Positions 48,001 through 57,964 of a stretch of 64,000 nucleotides of DNA are shown here, piece by piece. The stretch is from Chaetomium olivaceum (Eukaryota > Ascomycota > Sordariomycetes > Sordariales > Chaetomiaceae), in assembly GCA_039881045.1 (NCBI GenBank), contig JAYWVB010000019.1:124001-188000 (forward strand), given 5' to 3'. Below the pieces are notes generated by a model, which was not told where the DNA came from, did not search any database, and worked only from the letters and a program-made list of their open reading frames with translations. Numbering within the stretch: the stretch's first letter is position 1; each line of letters starts with the position of its first letter. The position numbers and the translations under genes were made by a program.

Positions 48001-49901
48001 ATCAAACATGCCAAAGACCGAATCAGGTTTGCTCCACATCCACATGCCTGGGTCAACCTGGAAGAGAGTAAGTTGCCGGTACTTGGACTCGAAAATGGCC
48101 GGAAATGCATTTAGAGAAACTATCCCTTCGTGTATCAAGATCCCGGCCAGTTCGAGACCCAACGCGAAACCGTCGAGGACCCTGGCTGCCCGTCTGGCTG
48201 CTTCTCGAACTTGGAATAGTCAGCCGCTAAACGATGATATTGAGTGGAAGACCGAGCATGCTTGCCTTCTTTTCCCGGGTTCTGTTCAGCATCAAGAGCT
48301 CGCCAAAGAATAAGTGATTGGGAAGCCGTCTGGTCGAGGCGCTCGACGAGAATTTTCTCGGTACGGGCTAACCTCGCCGCGCCAAGATGTGTTGAAGTGA
48401 GACAAATTGCTCCAGTAGGCAGTCCGCGAAGGGAGTCAAGCAGAGGCTTGATTAGAAAGAGGTTGTCTACGCTGTCAATCACGACAAGCCAGTTCCGATG
48501 TGGTGTCGTTTGAAGCCAGTTAAGCACAAGGAAGAGCGGTGAAGTGTCCTTATCACGGCCTCGAAACTCTGGAATTTCCTGGCAGATGCGAGTCGCGCAA
48601 GAGCCTAAGGACTGTTGAATGCTCGTTTCGGATGCGGCATTGATCCATAAGATGGCAGAGAGGTTCTCTCGCTCTCGCTCGAAATATTCGAGGACCAGCT
48701 GCGTCTTGCCTGAACCGGGGATGCCACATAGAGTCACGCCTCTCCTACCGCAGTCTGTTGTTTCGAGGTGGCTTTTCATGGCCGAGAGCTCGCTCGTTCT
48801 CCCAAAGAAGCGCTCTGCTTTGGGCGGTAGCTCGCATAGCACCAAGCCCTTGAGCGGTTTACTAACTGTTCTAGCTAAAAAAACGTCCTGTGTAAGTAGA
48901 CAATCGTAAGAGGAAGTGAAGCGGCAAGGATGCATGTACTAACCGTGCTGTTTGGACACAGATTTTCCCGGTCCCATTTGATACAAGACCGCTTTAGCAA
49001 AGGCGGCAGCCATCGCCGCAGCATACGGTTGCCACTCCTTATTTTTATGTTCATCGCCGTAGTCACAAACCCCCCGGATAACACCAACGGGGATACGATT
49101 CATAGTCCCGGCCGCTTCCATTTCCAGACCGATGACGCCGTACTTATCTCTTAATTCGTTCCGCTTCCGCGCATTCTTCATAAGCTTATCCCCCGACCCA
49201 ATTGGCCCATACCATACGCGAGTGCGCTTAGGGTCGGGTAGGTCTGGCCGCTGGGCTCGTTGCACTAGCTTCTCAACGCCGTCATCATCAATGTGGTATA
49301 GTCTGTCTCTTTCTTGCCCCGGGTCGTGAAAGGTTCCATCGGAGTGTTCCTTATCTTTCATAGCTTCGTAAATCGGTAGAAAGGCATTGGTATCGTTCGG
49401 GGCCTTCATCTTGATACTGCCGATTGCCGACCTGACCACGGGCTCAGTATTGGCCAGGACGCGCCCGAAAGACAGCAGTTGAAAGCCGCCGCTCCCTGTC
49501 TCCTTGCCCAAGTCATAAGCTACAAGCCCCGCGCTATCGCCCTTAGGGAAAGCGACAAGGACGTCGCCGAGACGGATATCGAGGGGCGGGCTCTGGGAGA
49601 GATTGGGAAGGCCGGCGGCGACACCGACTAGTAGGCCGAACCAAAGGTGGGGGAAAAACTTCTTGACTTGACTAGCAAGCGCCGCGGCGGAGCCCGTGCC
49701 ATATTCCTGGCCTGGCGGCAGCGTTGCGATGACAACATTGTGACCATTTATGTCGCCAGCTTGGAACACATAGTCGTCGCCTCGGCCAAGGGCAAAGCGG
49801 CCCTCGTGCTCGTTGTCTAGCATATAGAGAGCCGCCTTGGCCTCGATTTCGAGAGGGGCAATCCATGCAACAGTATAGAGCTCGGGATTTAGTTCGTCCA
49901 T
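45051..49901 (-). CDS. PNP-NB-ARC-TPR receptor fused to an alpha-arrestin
   Basis: A five-exon gene coding 1,529 residues with no frame break: 48944-49901, 48266-48874, 47606-48209, 45666-47553, 45051-45581. Residues 1-320 are a PNP_UDP nucleoside-phosphorylase-like domain (YTVAWIAPLEIEAKAA; VIGLEMEAAGTMN; RGVCDYGDEHKNKEWQPYAA) as in fungal PNP-NLRs. Then NB-ARC: Walker A CGIPGSGKTQLVLEY, Walker B WLVVIDSVDN, GAICLTSTHLGAARLA, and a GLPL-like FALGLELAG; then helical/TPR-like sequence to about residue 890. From about 935, in the same uninterrupted exon, comes a complete arrestin fold (LAEPTVFVTGLD; TLNFIGKARTEWPEG; YEYFFELPI; HPDCSWTDVDVCHWIK; IVLRVSRPDPDD; PFTLLNCRATQ). The tail carries a PPxY motif (LPPNYD, 45144-45155) and LPGYS, candidate Rsp5/Nedd4 ligase docking sites. 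The intron 48210-48265 is GC-AG. Receptor-type ligand sensing and ubiquitin-linked trafficking are inferred roles. Confidence 0.9.
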
Positions 49902-50063
49902 CGTGTGATGGGGTCACGCATCGCGGTGATAATGGCCGGCGAGCCTTTCGATAGGGACAAGCAGTTCGAGTCCTGGAAGCTACCCCAATTCGCAGGGGTT
50001 GCAGTTGATTTGAAGTGGAGATAACCACTCAGTGGAGGTACTCGGAGCCTAAGGTAGCTTAGG
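49902..50063. promoter_or_regulatory. proximal promoter/leader of receptor-arrestin gene
   Basis: Short 5' flank between the start codon and the MITE-like element. It ends in a 16-bp palindrome CCTAAGGTAGCTTAGG at 50048-50063 that touches the element. Confidence 0.4.
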
Positions 50064-50199
50064 TACAGATGCCCGATCCTACCAAAAGAATTGACCCACC
50101 GCCTTCCGGGTTTCAGTGGTTCTGCTTGGCAGAAAAAGACCCATAGCCACTAACAGTTTAACGAGCGGTGAGCCAATATTTTTGGTAGGGTCATCTGTA
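50064..50199. mobile_element. MITE-like element with TIRs, TA-flanked
   Basis: A 136-bp sequence with about 40-bp imperfect terminal inverted repeats: left end TACAGATG...CCTACCAAAA...ATTGACCCACCGC (50064-50103), right end GCGGTGAGCCAATAT...TTTTGGTAGGG...CATCTGTA (50161-50199). The outermost dinucleotides are TA, as for Tc1/mariner-type targets. There is no coding capacity. It sits in the promoter of the receptor-arrestin gene. Confidence 0.65.
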
Positions 50200-50569
50200 C
50201 ATACCTGTTACCCGCCCGTCTTTCCCTAACTCTTGTGTGTGGGTCCCCAGCTGAACGCCCAAAAGTCTGTGACCCATTTGAATTGAACGAATCTGGCGAT
50301 AAGGTCATGGCAGACGGGTGTGTCAGAGCTGAGGGGATATATACGGGATGCTACTAGATATGCGCTACACTCCATGGCGCTCGGTAGCTACGGTCCGAGA
50401 ACGATCCCTCTTTATGAGCAGACATGATTTAAATAACACTACAACTTTTATATAACCCGGGTATCGAACGTAACTCTGCTTTCCAAAACCACTTTGTCAT
50501 CCACAAACGCAAATCAACAACTCATCACAATCCTCAAACCAGGCCTCCCCCAAAGAAAAAGATGGCCCC
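50200..50569. other. spacer including repeat copy B
   Basis: Between the MITE and the end of the DUF7053 gene; its right half (from about 50406) is the intact counterpart of the fragment at 44207-44420 and probably the DUF7053 3' untranslated region. Confidence 0.5.
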
Positions 50570-50620
50570 TCAACCCAAGTTAGCAACAAACGGCCCATTC
50601 AGCGTGGCCTTCCTTTCGCC
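50406..50620 (+). repeat. direct repeat copy B (DUF7053 gene 3' end)
   Basis: Counterpart of copy A at 44207-44420; it includes the exact CTCTGCTTTCCAAAACCACTTTG core and runs into the last codons of the DUF7053 gene, so this copy is the parental one. Confidence 0.7.
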
Positions 50621-52501
50621 CATCCCCATCCCCGGCACCGGCACCCTTGTCGGCGGCGGCATGCTCACGCGCCTCATCCCCCCGTCCATGATCAGAGGCG
50701 AACCCACACCCCGTCCGTCATACGGGCTCATCTGCGGATAATCCGGATGCCCCGACCGATACACCTGCCCATTCCCATTCCCAAGCCCATACCCAGCCCC
50801 ATACCCCGGAACAATCCCCCCGTAGCTCCGCGCCCGGTTATGTTGCTGGAACTGTGGCCGCTGGTAGTAGTGGTGGCTGTTCGCCCCCTGGTTCTGACCC
50901 TGGCCTTGACCAGCTCCAAGCCCAACTCCAAGACCAACTCCAACTCCAACTCCGCCCCCACCCGCAACTCCAACTCCGCCCCCACCCGCAACTCCAACTC
51001 CAACACCCGCACCCGCACCGATATCCGCCCCCTTCGCCACCCCCACCCGGCCACCGCCTAGCGCGTGCCACAACGCATCATCCGACAGCCCAGACCCATC
51101 ACCCGAGGGAGACACCCTGCTGCTGCCGCTTGCAGGCGAGCCTGCTGATGAAGTCGCTGGTTGTGGCGGGCGGTAGGGCTGGATGAAGAGGTGGCTTTGG
51201 GGACGGGGACGGGGACGCGGTGGTTGTTGCTGCTGCTGTTGCTGCTGTTGGTGGGATGGTGTGGTCGTGGTGGATGGTAGGGGCCAGTTGTTATCGTTGG
51301 TCGGGAGCGGTGGTGGTGCTGCTAGCGGCCAGTTGGGTTTGGCGTTGCGTAGGAAGGGAGTTTCGGGTTCAAGGGGGTGCGCGCGGGAACTTCGGGGAGT
51401 TCGGGTTTGGCGTTGCGGAGGAAGGGTGTTTCGGGTTCGAGCGGGCTGGGCGCGGGAAGTTCGGGGAGTTCGGGTTTGGCGTTGCGCAGGAAGGGAGTAT
51501 CGGGGTCTGCGCGGGCGGGCGCTTCCGAAAGGGTGATGGATATCGGTTCGAAGCTCAGCTCCGGGATGGATGTTGGTGGGGGCGGCGGTGCTCGTGATGG
51601 CGGTGGTATCTGCGCCGCGCATTGTTGTGTTTGGAGGTCGCCGTCGTCTGATGATGGCGGGCTCGAGATGGACATCGCGGGACTGGTGCCGAGGCTGCTT
51701 GGTGCTGGTGGTGACCACATTGGGCTGCTCTGGACGCTGTAGCAGGACACAGAGGACGCGGCAGAAGGGGGTCGGCTGGTCGGGATGGATTCGGCCAAAT
51801 GGGGGTATTGGCTGCTCATGCTGCTGATGCTCCTTGACGCCGTGCTTTCCATGCTCGATACCATGCTTGGCTCAGGGGAGACGACAGCGTTTCTGCTACC
51901 TGAATTTCTCCTCTTGCTGGAAGTGGTCGCCATCTCGGCTTTGAACGCCATCCTGTCAACCAGAGTGGCGTGTGACTTTTTAAGCGTCTTCTTTACAAAG
52001 CCCGTCATGATTACATTGCAGCGCATATCGACGTCCTCACGGAGATAGAGCCCTGTCGAGGGTATTCTAAGACCCGGCTCCGCAGGTTGCGGGCGTTCTC
52101 CTGGAAGGGAACCGCCGACAGTCCATTTATTGTGGATTGCTATAGAATATTAGCTTCTACCCTGCGAACTAATAGGAATCGGACCAAGGGTGGAACGTAC
52201 TCAGCCCGGCCGGCGCGTAGCAGTGTGTCTGAAGGCCATTTGGCAGATCATTGAAGGCGCATGTGTAGGTAACATCGCCCTTGATTCCTGGGAAGTACGA
52301 GATCTTGTCGGTCAGAGAGTACCATTGGCAGCGCTGTTCCTCTGCTGAGGCGTTTGGCGGAGCCGGGATTGGGTGGCGCTCTTTGACCAAGGGGTTCAAG
52401 TCTATCATCTCCTCGAAGTCGTGAAGAAAGTCGAGGACGATCTGGCGCGTGACGCCCGCTGGGAGGGGCGTCACCGTAGTGAAGACGGTTCGCTTCGACA
52501 T
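50570..52501 (-). CDS. DUF7053 protein with proline-rich tandem repeats
   Basis: Fungal DUF7053 family, function unknown. Exon 1 (52201-52501) starts MSKRTVFTTVTPLPAGVTRQ and has FEEMIDLNPLVKERHPI, QWYSLTDKISYFPG and NDLPNGLQTHCYAP. After a 61-nt intron, exon 2 (from 52139) gives IHNKWTVGGSLPGE, STGLYLREDVDMRCNVIMTG and KKTLKKSHATLVDRM, finishing the domain. The rest is disordered: three tandem 23-residue units of the type TPFLRNAKPELPE(L/V)PA, a Q-run, a glycine/valine dipeptide region (about 50920-51010) and C-terminal NGPFVANLG. One C is missing at about 51373-51377 (complement of a G5 that should be G6). This is confirmed by unit length: 69 bp for one repeat and 68 bp for the broken one. 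Such lipid-transfer-like N-terminal domains are sometimes linked to START folds, but I claim no activity. Confidence 0.8.
51339..51500. repeat. 69-bp tandem coding repeat
   Basis: TTTGGCGTTGCG recurs at about 51338, 51406 and 51475, spacing 68 and 69 bp. It encodes the repeated TPFLRNAKP...PLEPE units of the DUF7053 protein. Confidence 0.8.
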
Positions 52502-53263
52502 GGCTCGGTCTGTGTAAGTGAAGAACTGGAATTGACTTAGGCCAGGCTAGGCCTCCCGAGTATTTGAATTAGTTGTGAGGGAAGCAATATTCATAACGCA
52601 GAGCAAACACAACGAAACCAAAACCAGTCTAGAAAACAAGTGCGACCCCTACCCACGAGGCCAAGGCTGTATGTATACCGACCCTACACAACAAAAACAA
52701 TCCTCTTGTTCTGTTGTGGTCCTAGGAACACAGCAGTGCCCAGCGGCTAAACCGCATGCGCCCAGCGTCCTGCACCCCGGTTATTGTTAGGTGTGGCGTG
52801 CACCCTGCATTTGGCTCCCGCGATGCAACCTGACCGCGTGGAAATGGCCTCAAGGAGGGCGGTCAAGGTGGGCGGTGCAACCGAAAATAGCACCCCTGGC
52901 AACCCCAATCCCGGTACGCCGTTCCCGCGTCGCGCGTCTGCTGCGAGTCAGCACCACCAACCAACGGTTCCCAACCCGGATGCATCAGGATCCAGGGCAA
53001 AGAGAACGTGTGATTGGGGGCCATCCAGAACGTTCGCATATCCACTAACACCGAAGCTTAAAAAGATCGCCCGCCGTCCCACTTCATCAGCGCAGGCAGC
53101 CACGCCGCAAAATTGGAATCGCACAAGGTGACAGGGAGACCAGGACGAGGACTTGCATCCTACTGCCAGCTGGCCCGCTCCCGTTGGCTCGTTCGTTTGT
53201 TGACGGCCATGATGGATTCGGTCGCCCGGGCCACCCATTTTAACCTATGCCAGACCGGGTCGA
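52502..53263. other. intergenic region
   Basis: Between the DUF7053 start and the ORC4 stop. Open frames on both strands lack domains or signals; no gene is supported. Confidence 0.5.
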
Positions 53264-55971
53264 TCAAATTTCCCTACACCAGCGCGCCAGAACCGCGTTT
53301 AGCTTCACCGCCGGCGGAATCTCTTCGAGCGCAACATCCACTTTCCACATCTTGGCGTCCAGCCCACCGAGCCCAGCCGTCCCCCTCCCCCCCGCCGCCG
53401 CCGGAACGAGCAGACCGAGTGCAACCAGCCGCTCCCACGCGATTCCTGCGGTGCCGCGGCCCCACACCCGTGCTCCGCCTCCAAGGGCCAACATGCCTGA
53501 GCTTGCCGTCTGAACTCGCTGCCTGCCCATCAACGACGTGTACTCATCATAAGCCATGGCGAAGTTGACCGTGTCCGTGTGCGCCACAATATCTAGCCGC
53601 GCTGCCGCGATGAGCATCGACAGATCCAAGTCGGAGAGGGATCCGAGGAGGTGTAATTTGGAGTCCGGCGGCTCTAGCGAGGGGCCGACTCCTGCGGTCG
53701 TAGGTATATGCAACGAAGGCGCCGCCGGAGAAAGCGCTGCGAGCGGCAGGATGCATGTGGTCAGAAACGCAGAAACCGATTTGGTGCCGAAAAAGTGCGA
53801 TTCTAGGTGATCTGTGAAGCTCTGCGTTTTGTGGATCGACTACCATAGGTCAGCAAACCGAGATGGGAACGAGGCGCTGTGTCGAGGGTGAGCTTACATC
53901 GACCTTCTCATTCCACCAACCCCAAAAGGCGTCGTGACCCTGAAGTTTCGGGTCGATGCCCTCCCGGACCATGTCCTCATCATCAATACTGAGCCCCTGC
54001 TTGCATATGTCCCAATATGCTGGGAGGCTTTTTGGCAGTGAAAGGTAGACATATCGGTGACTGAACCGGCTCTTCACTCGCTTCTCGAGGCTCTCAACCA
54101 CATCAATCCTCGTTGTCAGCCCTAGCACAGCAATCGGCGCCTTGCGGGCCTGCGCAATATCGAAAAGGTTATAGAGCAGGGTTTGCCGCGCGTGTGTCGC
54201 AAAGAGGTCGAACTCGTCGATCACGAAGATGATGGACCTGGACGTTATCCCGTCCTGGGTTTCTGCTATCTCCGAAGGATGCGATAAAAGTGCGAGAAGC
54301 GAAGCCATGGTGTCCGCATAGTTGGTGGTCTGCCTTGGTCAGCAAAATAGCCCATGTGCGAGGACTAGGCGGCTTACCTTGTTCACGAGCTCGTCCTCAA
54401 CCTCCATCTCCTTGCCGAGCTGCCGCCATATCTCCCTGAGAGCCAGCTTGTCGTCGGTGTGGATGAACCCACTGAGTCGGACAACGTGGAATTGGTTTTC
54501 ATACTGCTTTGACAGATCCGTGATGATGGATTCAACCAGCTGTACCACTCGTTAGTTTGATAACCCCACGGAAGTAAATTGCACAACGTACGGTAGTCTT
54601 GCCACACCCCCTAGCCCCGATCACCATCATGGAGTTGCCCTCGCCTGCTACAACGGTCTGTTCCACAAGCTGGTAGGCCTTCTCGTAAGCTTCACCCTGT
54701 CCACGAAGCTTGATCCGGCGTCTGCCTGCACACCGATCCAGTAATACCCGCTGCGCCAATCGGAGGTGTTGGTCAAAGTTCGGAATGTCCGGACGCTGTT
54801 CCTCCCGTGCAACCACAGAGGGCTTTGTTGGATTAGCTCCGCCCAGATTGGCCGAGGTCGCGTCGTCCTGCGAGCAGCTGCGGCAGATCCAGTCACCCTC
54901 GGGAACTTCGGCAAGCCCGTAGCACTGTTGATGCACAGGCATGTCGCAGTTGTCGCAAAATACGATCTCGTTGGGCGCTTTGGAGTCTGGCTTGGAGCAG
55001 ATGGCGCAGACTTCATCGTCCTCTTCCTCCGATTCTTGTCCTGAAGGCTCCTCATCGTCGTGCTGCTGGCCGCCAACCTGCATTTCGTCCACCGCCTCTG
55101 CAGCTTCGCGCCGTTTTCTGGTCGATTTCGACGGTGACGCAGCAGCTAAGCTGTCCAAAACGTCTTCACCATCCCCGCTGTCAAAGGCCACAGTTTTGGG
55201 TGGCCGATTAACGGTGCGTTTCCCCTTCTGAGGCGTCAAGATACCTTTTGGCACTACAGCATCCCCTCCCAGCCTCCCTTTTGCCGCGATCCTTGGTTGA
55301 GGCTTCTTCTTGTCACCGTTAGGTTCCTGATCCCCTTCTTGGCGTGAATCAAGAGGTGGGGTATCGCGGCCCGCTGGCCGGCGTGATCGCGGAGCTGGCT
55401 TTGTGCTGGCCGGAACTGCTACGGCGACAGGGACTTCGTTCTGCTCCTTGGCCTTGGCCTCACGATCCCGCTTGCTGGGTCGTCCGCGTTTCTTCTTTTC
55501 AGGTTCCTCTTTTTTCGTGGTTGAAGTAGACTCGGCTTCATCTGTGACAGCCACTGCAGCGCTTGGCTTTTGGCGCTTGGGGCGCGGTGCCACGGGCTCG
55601 GCGGCGAGTTCATCCTCGCCCGAGTCTGGAACATCGTACACGCTGGTTTTCTGGCCAGCCGCTGAAGTCTGCCCCTTCTTCGGCTGAGCCTTGCCCTTGG
55701 TTTGGCGGGCTGCCTGCTTCGGCTGCTTTGGTGGCTCTGGAGGTGCGCTTGCCGGCGAGTCCTTGGCTTGAGTAGCTTTCAGGCTGCGACCACGCCTTAA
55801 AGTCCCGTTGGCGGCAGGTACTGGTTTGGTCTTTGGGTCCTCATCGGGCTCATCAGCGGGCGACTCTTCTGACGCCTTTGTTCGCCGTTTCTTTGCTGTT
55901 GATGAAGGCTCCTCTTCGTTCTGTTGCCTCGTCCGTTTCCTGGTCGCAGGGGCGTTTGTCCGGCCAACCAT
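53264..55971 (-). CDS. orc4: ORC4, origin recognition complex subunit with PHD finger and AT-hook
   Basis: Replication-origin AAA+ subunit, 849 residues, no frame break. Exons: 54592-55971, 54378-54539, 53898-54329, 53264-53839. The roughly 300-residue lysine/proline-rich N-terminus contains an AT-hook core (EKKKRGRPSKRDREA). Then a C4HC3 PHD finger at about residues 320-365 (CAICSKPDS, FCDNCDMPVHQQCYGLAEVP, CRSC), of the type seen in BRPF/JADE proteins. The AAA+ module follows: VIGARGCGKTT (Walker A), IIFVIDEFDLFATHARQTL (Walker B), TTRIDVVESLEKRVKSRFSH (sensor/arginine region) and a winged-helix C-terminal part (DLSMLIAAARLDI, NFAMAYDEYTSL, KMWKVDVALEEIP). The PHD suggests histone-tail reading at origins; this is inference from the domain. 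Confidence 0.95.
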
Positions 55972-56436
55972 TGCTTCTTATTCGCAAAAGAGCAAGATGA
56001 AATATTTTGGGGATGGCCGTGGTTTAGTGATGAAGGAATGGATGAAAAGTGATTTTGCGGATTTTGATGGTGAAGGCGCGTCTCACTCAACAGCAATCGA
56101 ACTTGGCGCGCCATTGATTCACCGACCGCCAGGGGTTGACATGAGAAGTGGGACAGTCAATAAGCTCAGCCAATCAGTGCCCGGAACCACTGTCTCCGAC
56201 AACACCTTCCGACCTCATCTCTCTCCTTCGCTCCTTTCTTTCTCTCTTTCCAGCTAAGAGTCCAAGTTTTCGACATGAGGCAAAATAGAATAGAACTCCG
56301 CATTCGAGCTCATACATGGGATCTATGACTACCACCATAGTTTAAAATACTAATTCCACCCAACGGCCCCCGGCTATTAAGAATCCTGGAATCCTCCGCC
56401 TCTTCAACTCGTTCAACGATAACATATTTTTTACCA
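55972..56436. other. intergenic, ORC4 promoter
   Basis: No gene seen; it includes the ORC4 5' flank and the thioesterase 3' flank. No Mlu-box was spotted. Confidence 0.45.
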
Positions 56437-57393
56437 CTACAGTCTGGCTGCCCTATCCTGTGCCTTGTCCACCAGCATCGCCTCACTCTCCGCCATGACG
56501 TTTCCTACTTGCCTGTTAGCCATGTCGACGATCGATGTTTTGGTACCAACTTAACTTACCGTCGCCATCCTCAATCGTTCCCCGAACATAGATCTTGCGC
56601 CTTTCCTTTCGAATAACCCTCGACCTGACTATCACCGGGCCAGGCAACCTGACAGGCTTCAAGAAGCTGGTGTGCATGGTCGCTGTAAATGCATAATCTG
56701 CTCGCACCCATCAAGTCAACCTCCCTACACCATCAGATCAAACAGAAACGAGAGAGAAGGCAACTCACGGCTCTGGTTATCCGCCGCGGCACACATCGTC
56801 TCATCCAGCAACACCACCAACGCCCCGCCATGCAGCGTGCCCTTGTGCCCGCACAGATCCTCGCCCAGATCCAGCAGCGCATTGAACAGCAAGAAAGGCT
56901 TCTCCGGATCCTCCCCATCCCTTGGACCCCCACCCTGCAACAGCTTCCTGCTCTTCGACACCGGCGGAACCCTCTGCTGCACCTCACCACCCCCAACCCC
57001 CACACCACCTCCAGCCGCATCCCCCCGCGACGCCATCACCGGTGATGGCAGCCTTACAAAAAACGTCACGCACGCGCGCACCGTCGTCTGGCTGCTCAGC
57101 ACGCAACGCACAAACTGCTTGTCGCCCGACGCCAGCGGGCGCCGGTCCGAGACCACGATGCCGAAGGCCGACGGGTCGGTCAGCAGGCGCGCCGCCCAGG
57201 GGATGGCGAGGAAGTGGGCGAGGGGGTCGGCGACGGCTTGGTGGTGGTGTTTTTGCGGGACGGGTGGCGGGAGGGTGGCGGTGTTGGGGAGGGGGTTTGG
57301 GAAGGTATTGGTCGTGAGAGGGGTGGTTGTGGTTGGCGAGGCTTCGTCCTCGGCTTTGCTATTGGGGGCCCGGGGGTCGTTCGTTGTTCCCAT
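56437..57393 (-). CDS. hotdog-fold thioesterase (THEM4/PaaI-like)
   Basis: Predicted acyl-CoA thioesterase. Exons: 56769-57393, 56560-56697, 56437-56507; the three join in phase. The 4HBT/hotdog core shows LLDLGEDLCGHKGTLHGGALVVLLDETMCA split over the first exon, with the HGG and LLDE residues of the active-site helix, then (after the intron) ADYAFTATMHTSFLKP-type strands VRSRVIRKERRKIYVRG and VMAESEAMLVDKA. The long N-terminal extension with TTTTPLTTN and PPVPQKHHH is low complexity and could hold a targeting signal. Substrate unknown. No frame break. Confidence 0.85.
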
Positions 57394-57964
57394 GGTGGTG
57401 AGTGTATCTGAGGTGTGCTTGGGTTGAGCTTTGGTTGTTGTAGATGAGGTGTTGATTATTCGTGATGAGACCTTGCGTTGATGACGCTCGCTGTTGTAGA
57501 GGGATGTGATGGGCAGGCTGGGACGGTAGATGATGTCCCTCTGTTTGGTGTGCGAGCAGTCAGGTAAGACCGAGCCAGTTCTTTGATGCTCCTTGCGTGT
57601 CGCACTTGTAGGGTCCCGAACCTTGACTCAAAAGAGCGGGCGGTACGCTTTCCTTAGAATACCGGGTTGCGAAATAGCATCTTGCGTCAAGGTAGGCAGT
57701 CCCCTGGTTAGGTAGGGTCGAACCTGGCGGCCAACACTTCCCGAGGACACCCCTCAACTTCCACAACAGCAATAATCAAACACATCATACCAACAATGCG
57801 CTGCGGCTTCCTATCACAACGTGGTAGCTGACTACCACCTTGACTCTGAATAAAGGATCTATTGTCTCGCATGATGCGACGCCCAAGAGGCCTTCGCTAC
57901 ACAATAACCGCCCAAACGCCGTTCATGTGCTTCGGGAAATAAACAATAAAAGAAAACCTGTACT
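57394..57964. other. intergenic region
   Basis: Between the thioesterase start and the mitochondrial carrier stop; nothing recognised. Confidence 0.5.

Noticed and set aside
57560..57780. Possible tRNA (GGTCGAACC-like box)
   Set aside because: No matching acceptor stem or anticodon arm could be folded around it. No convincing tRNA was found elsewhere by eye, though a covariance search was not possible.
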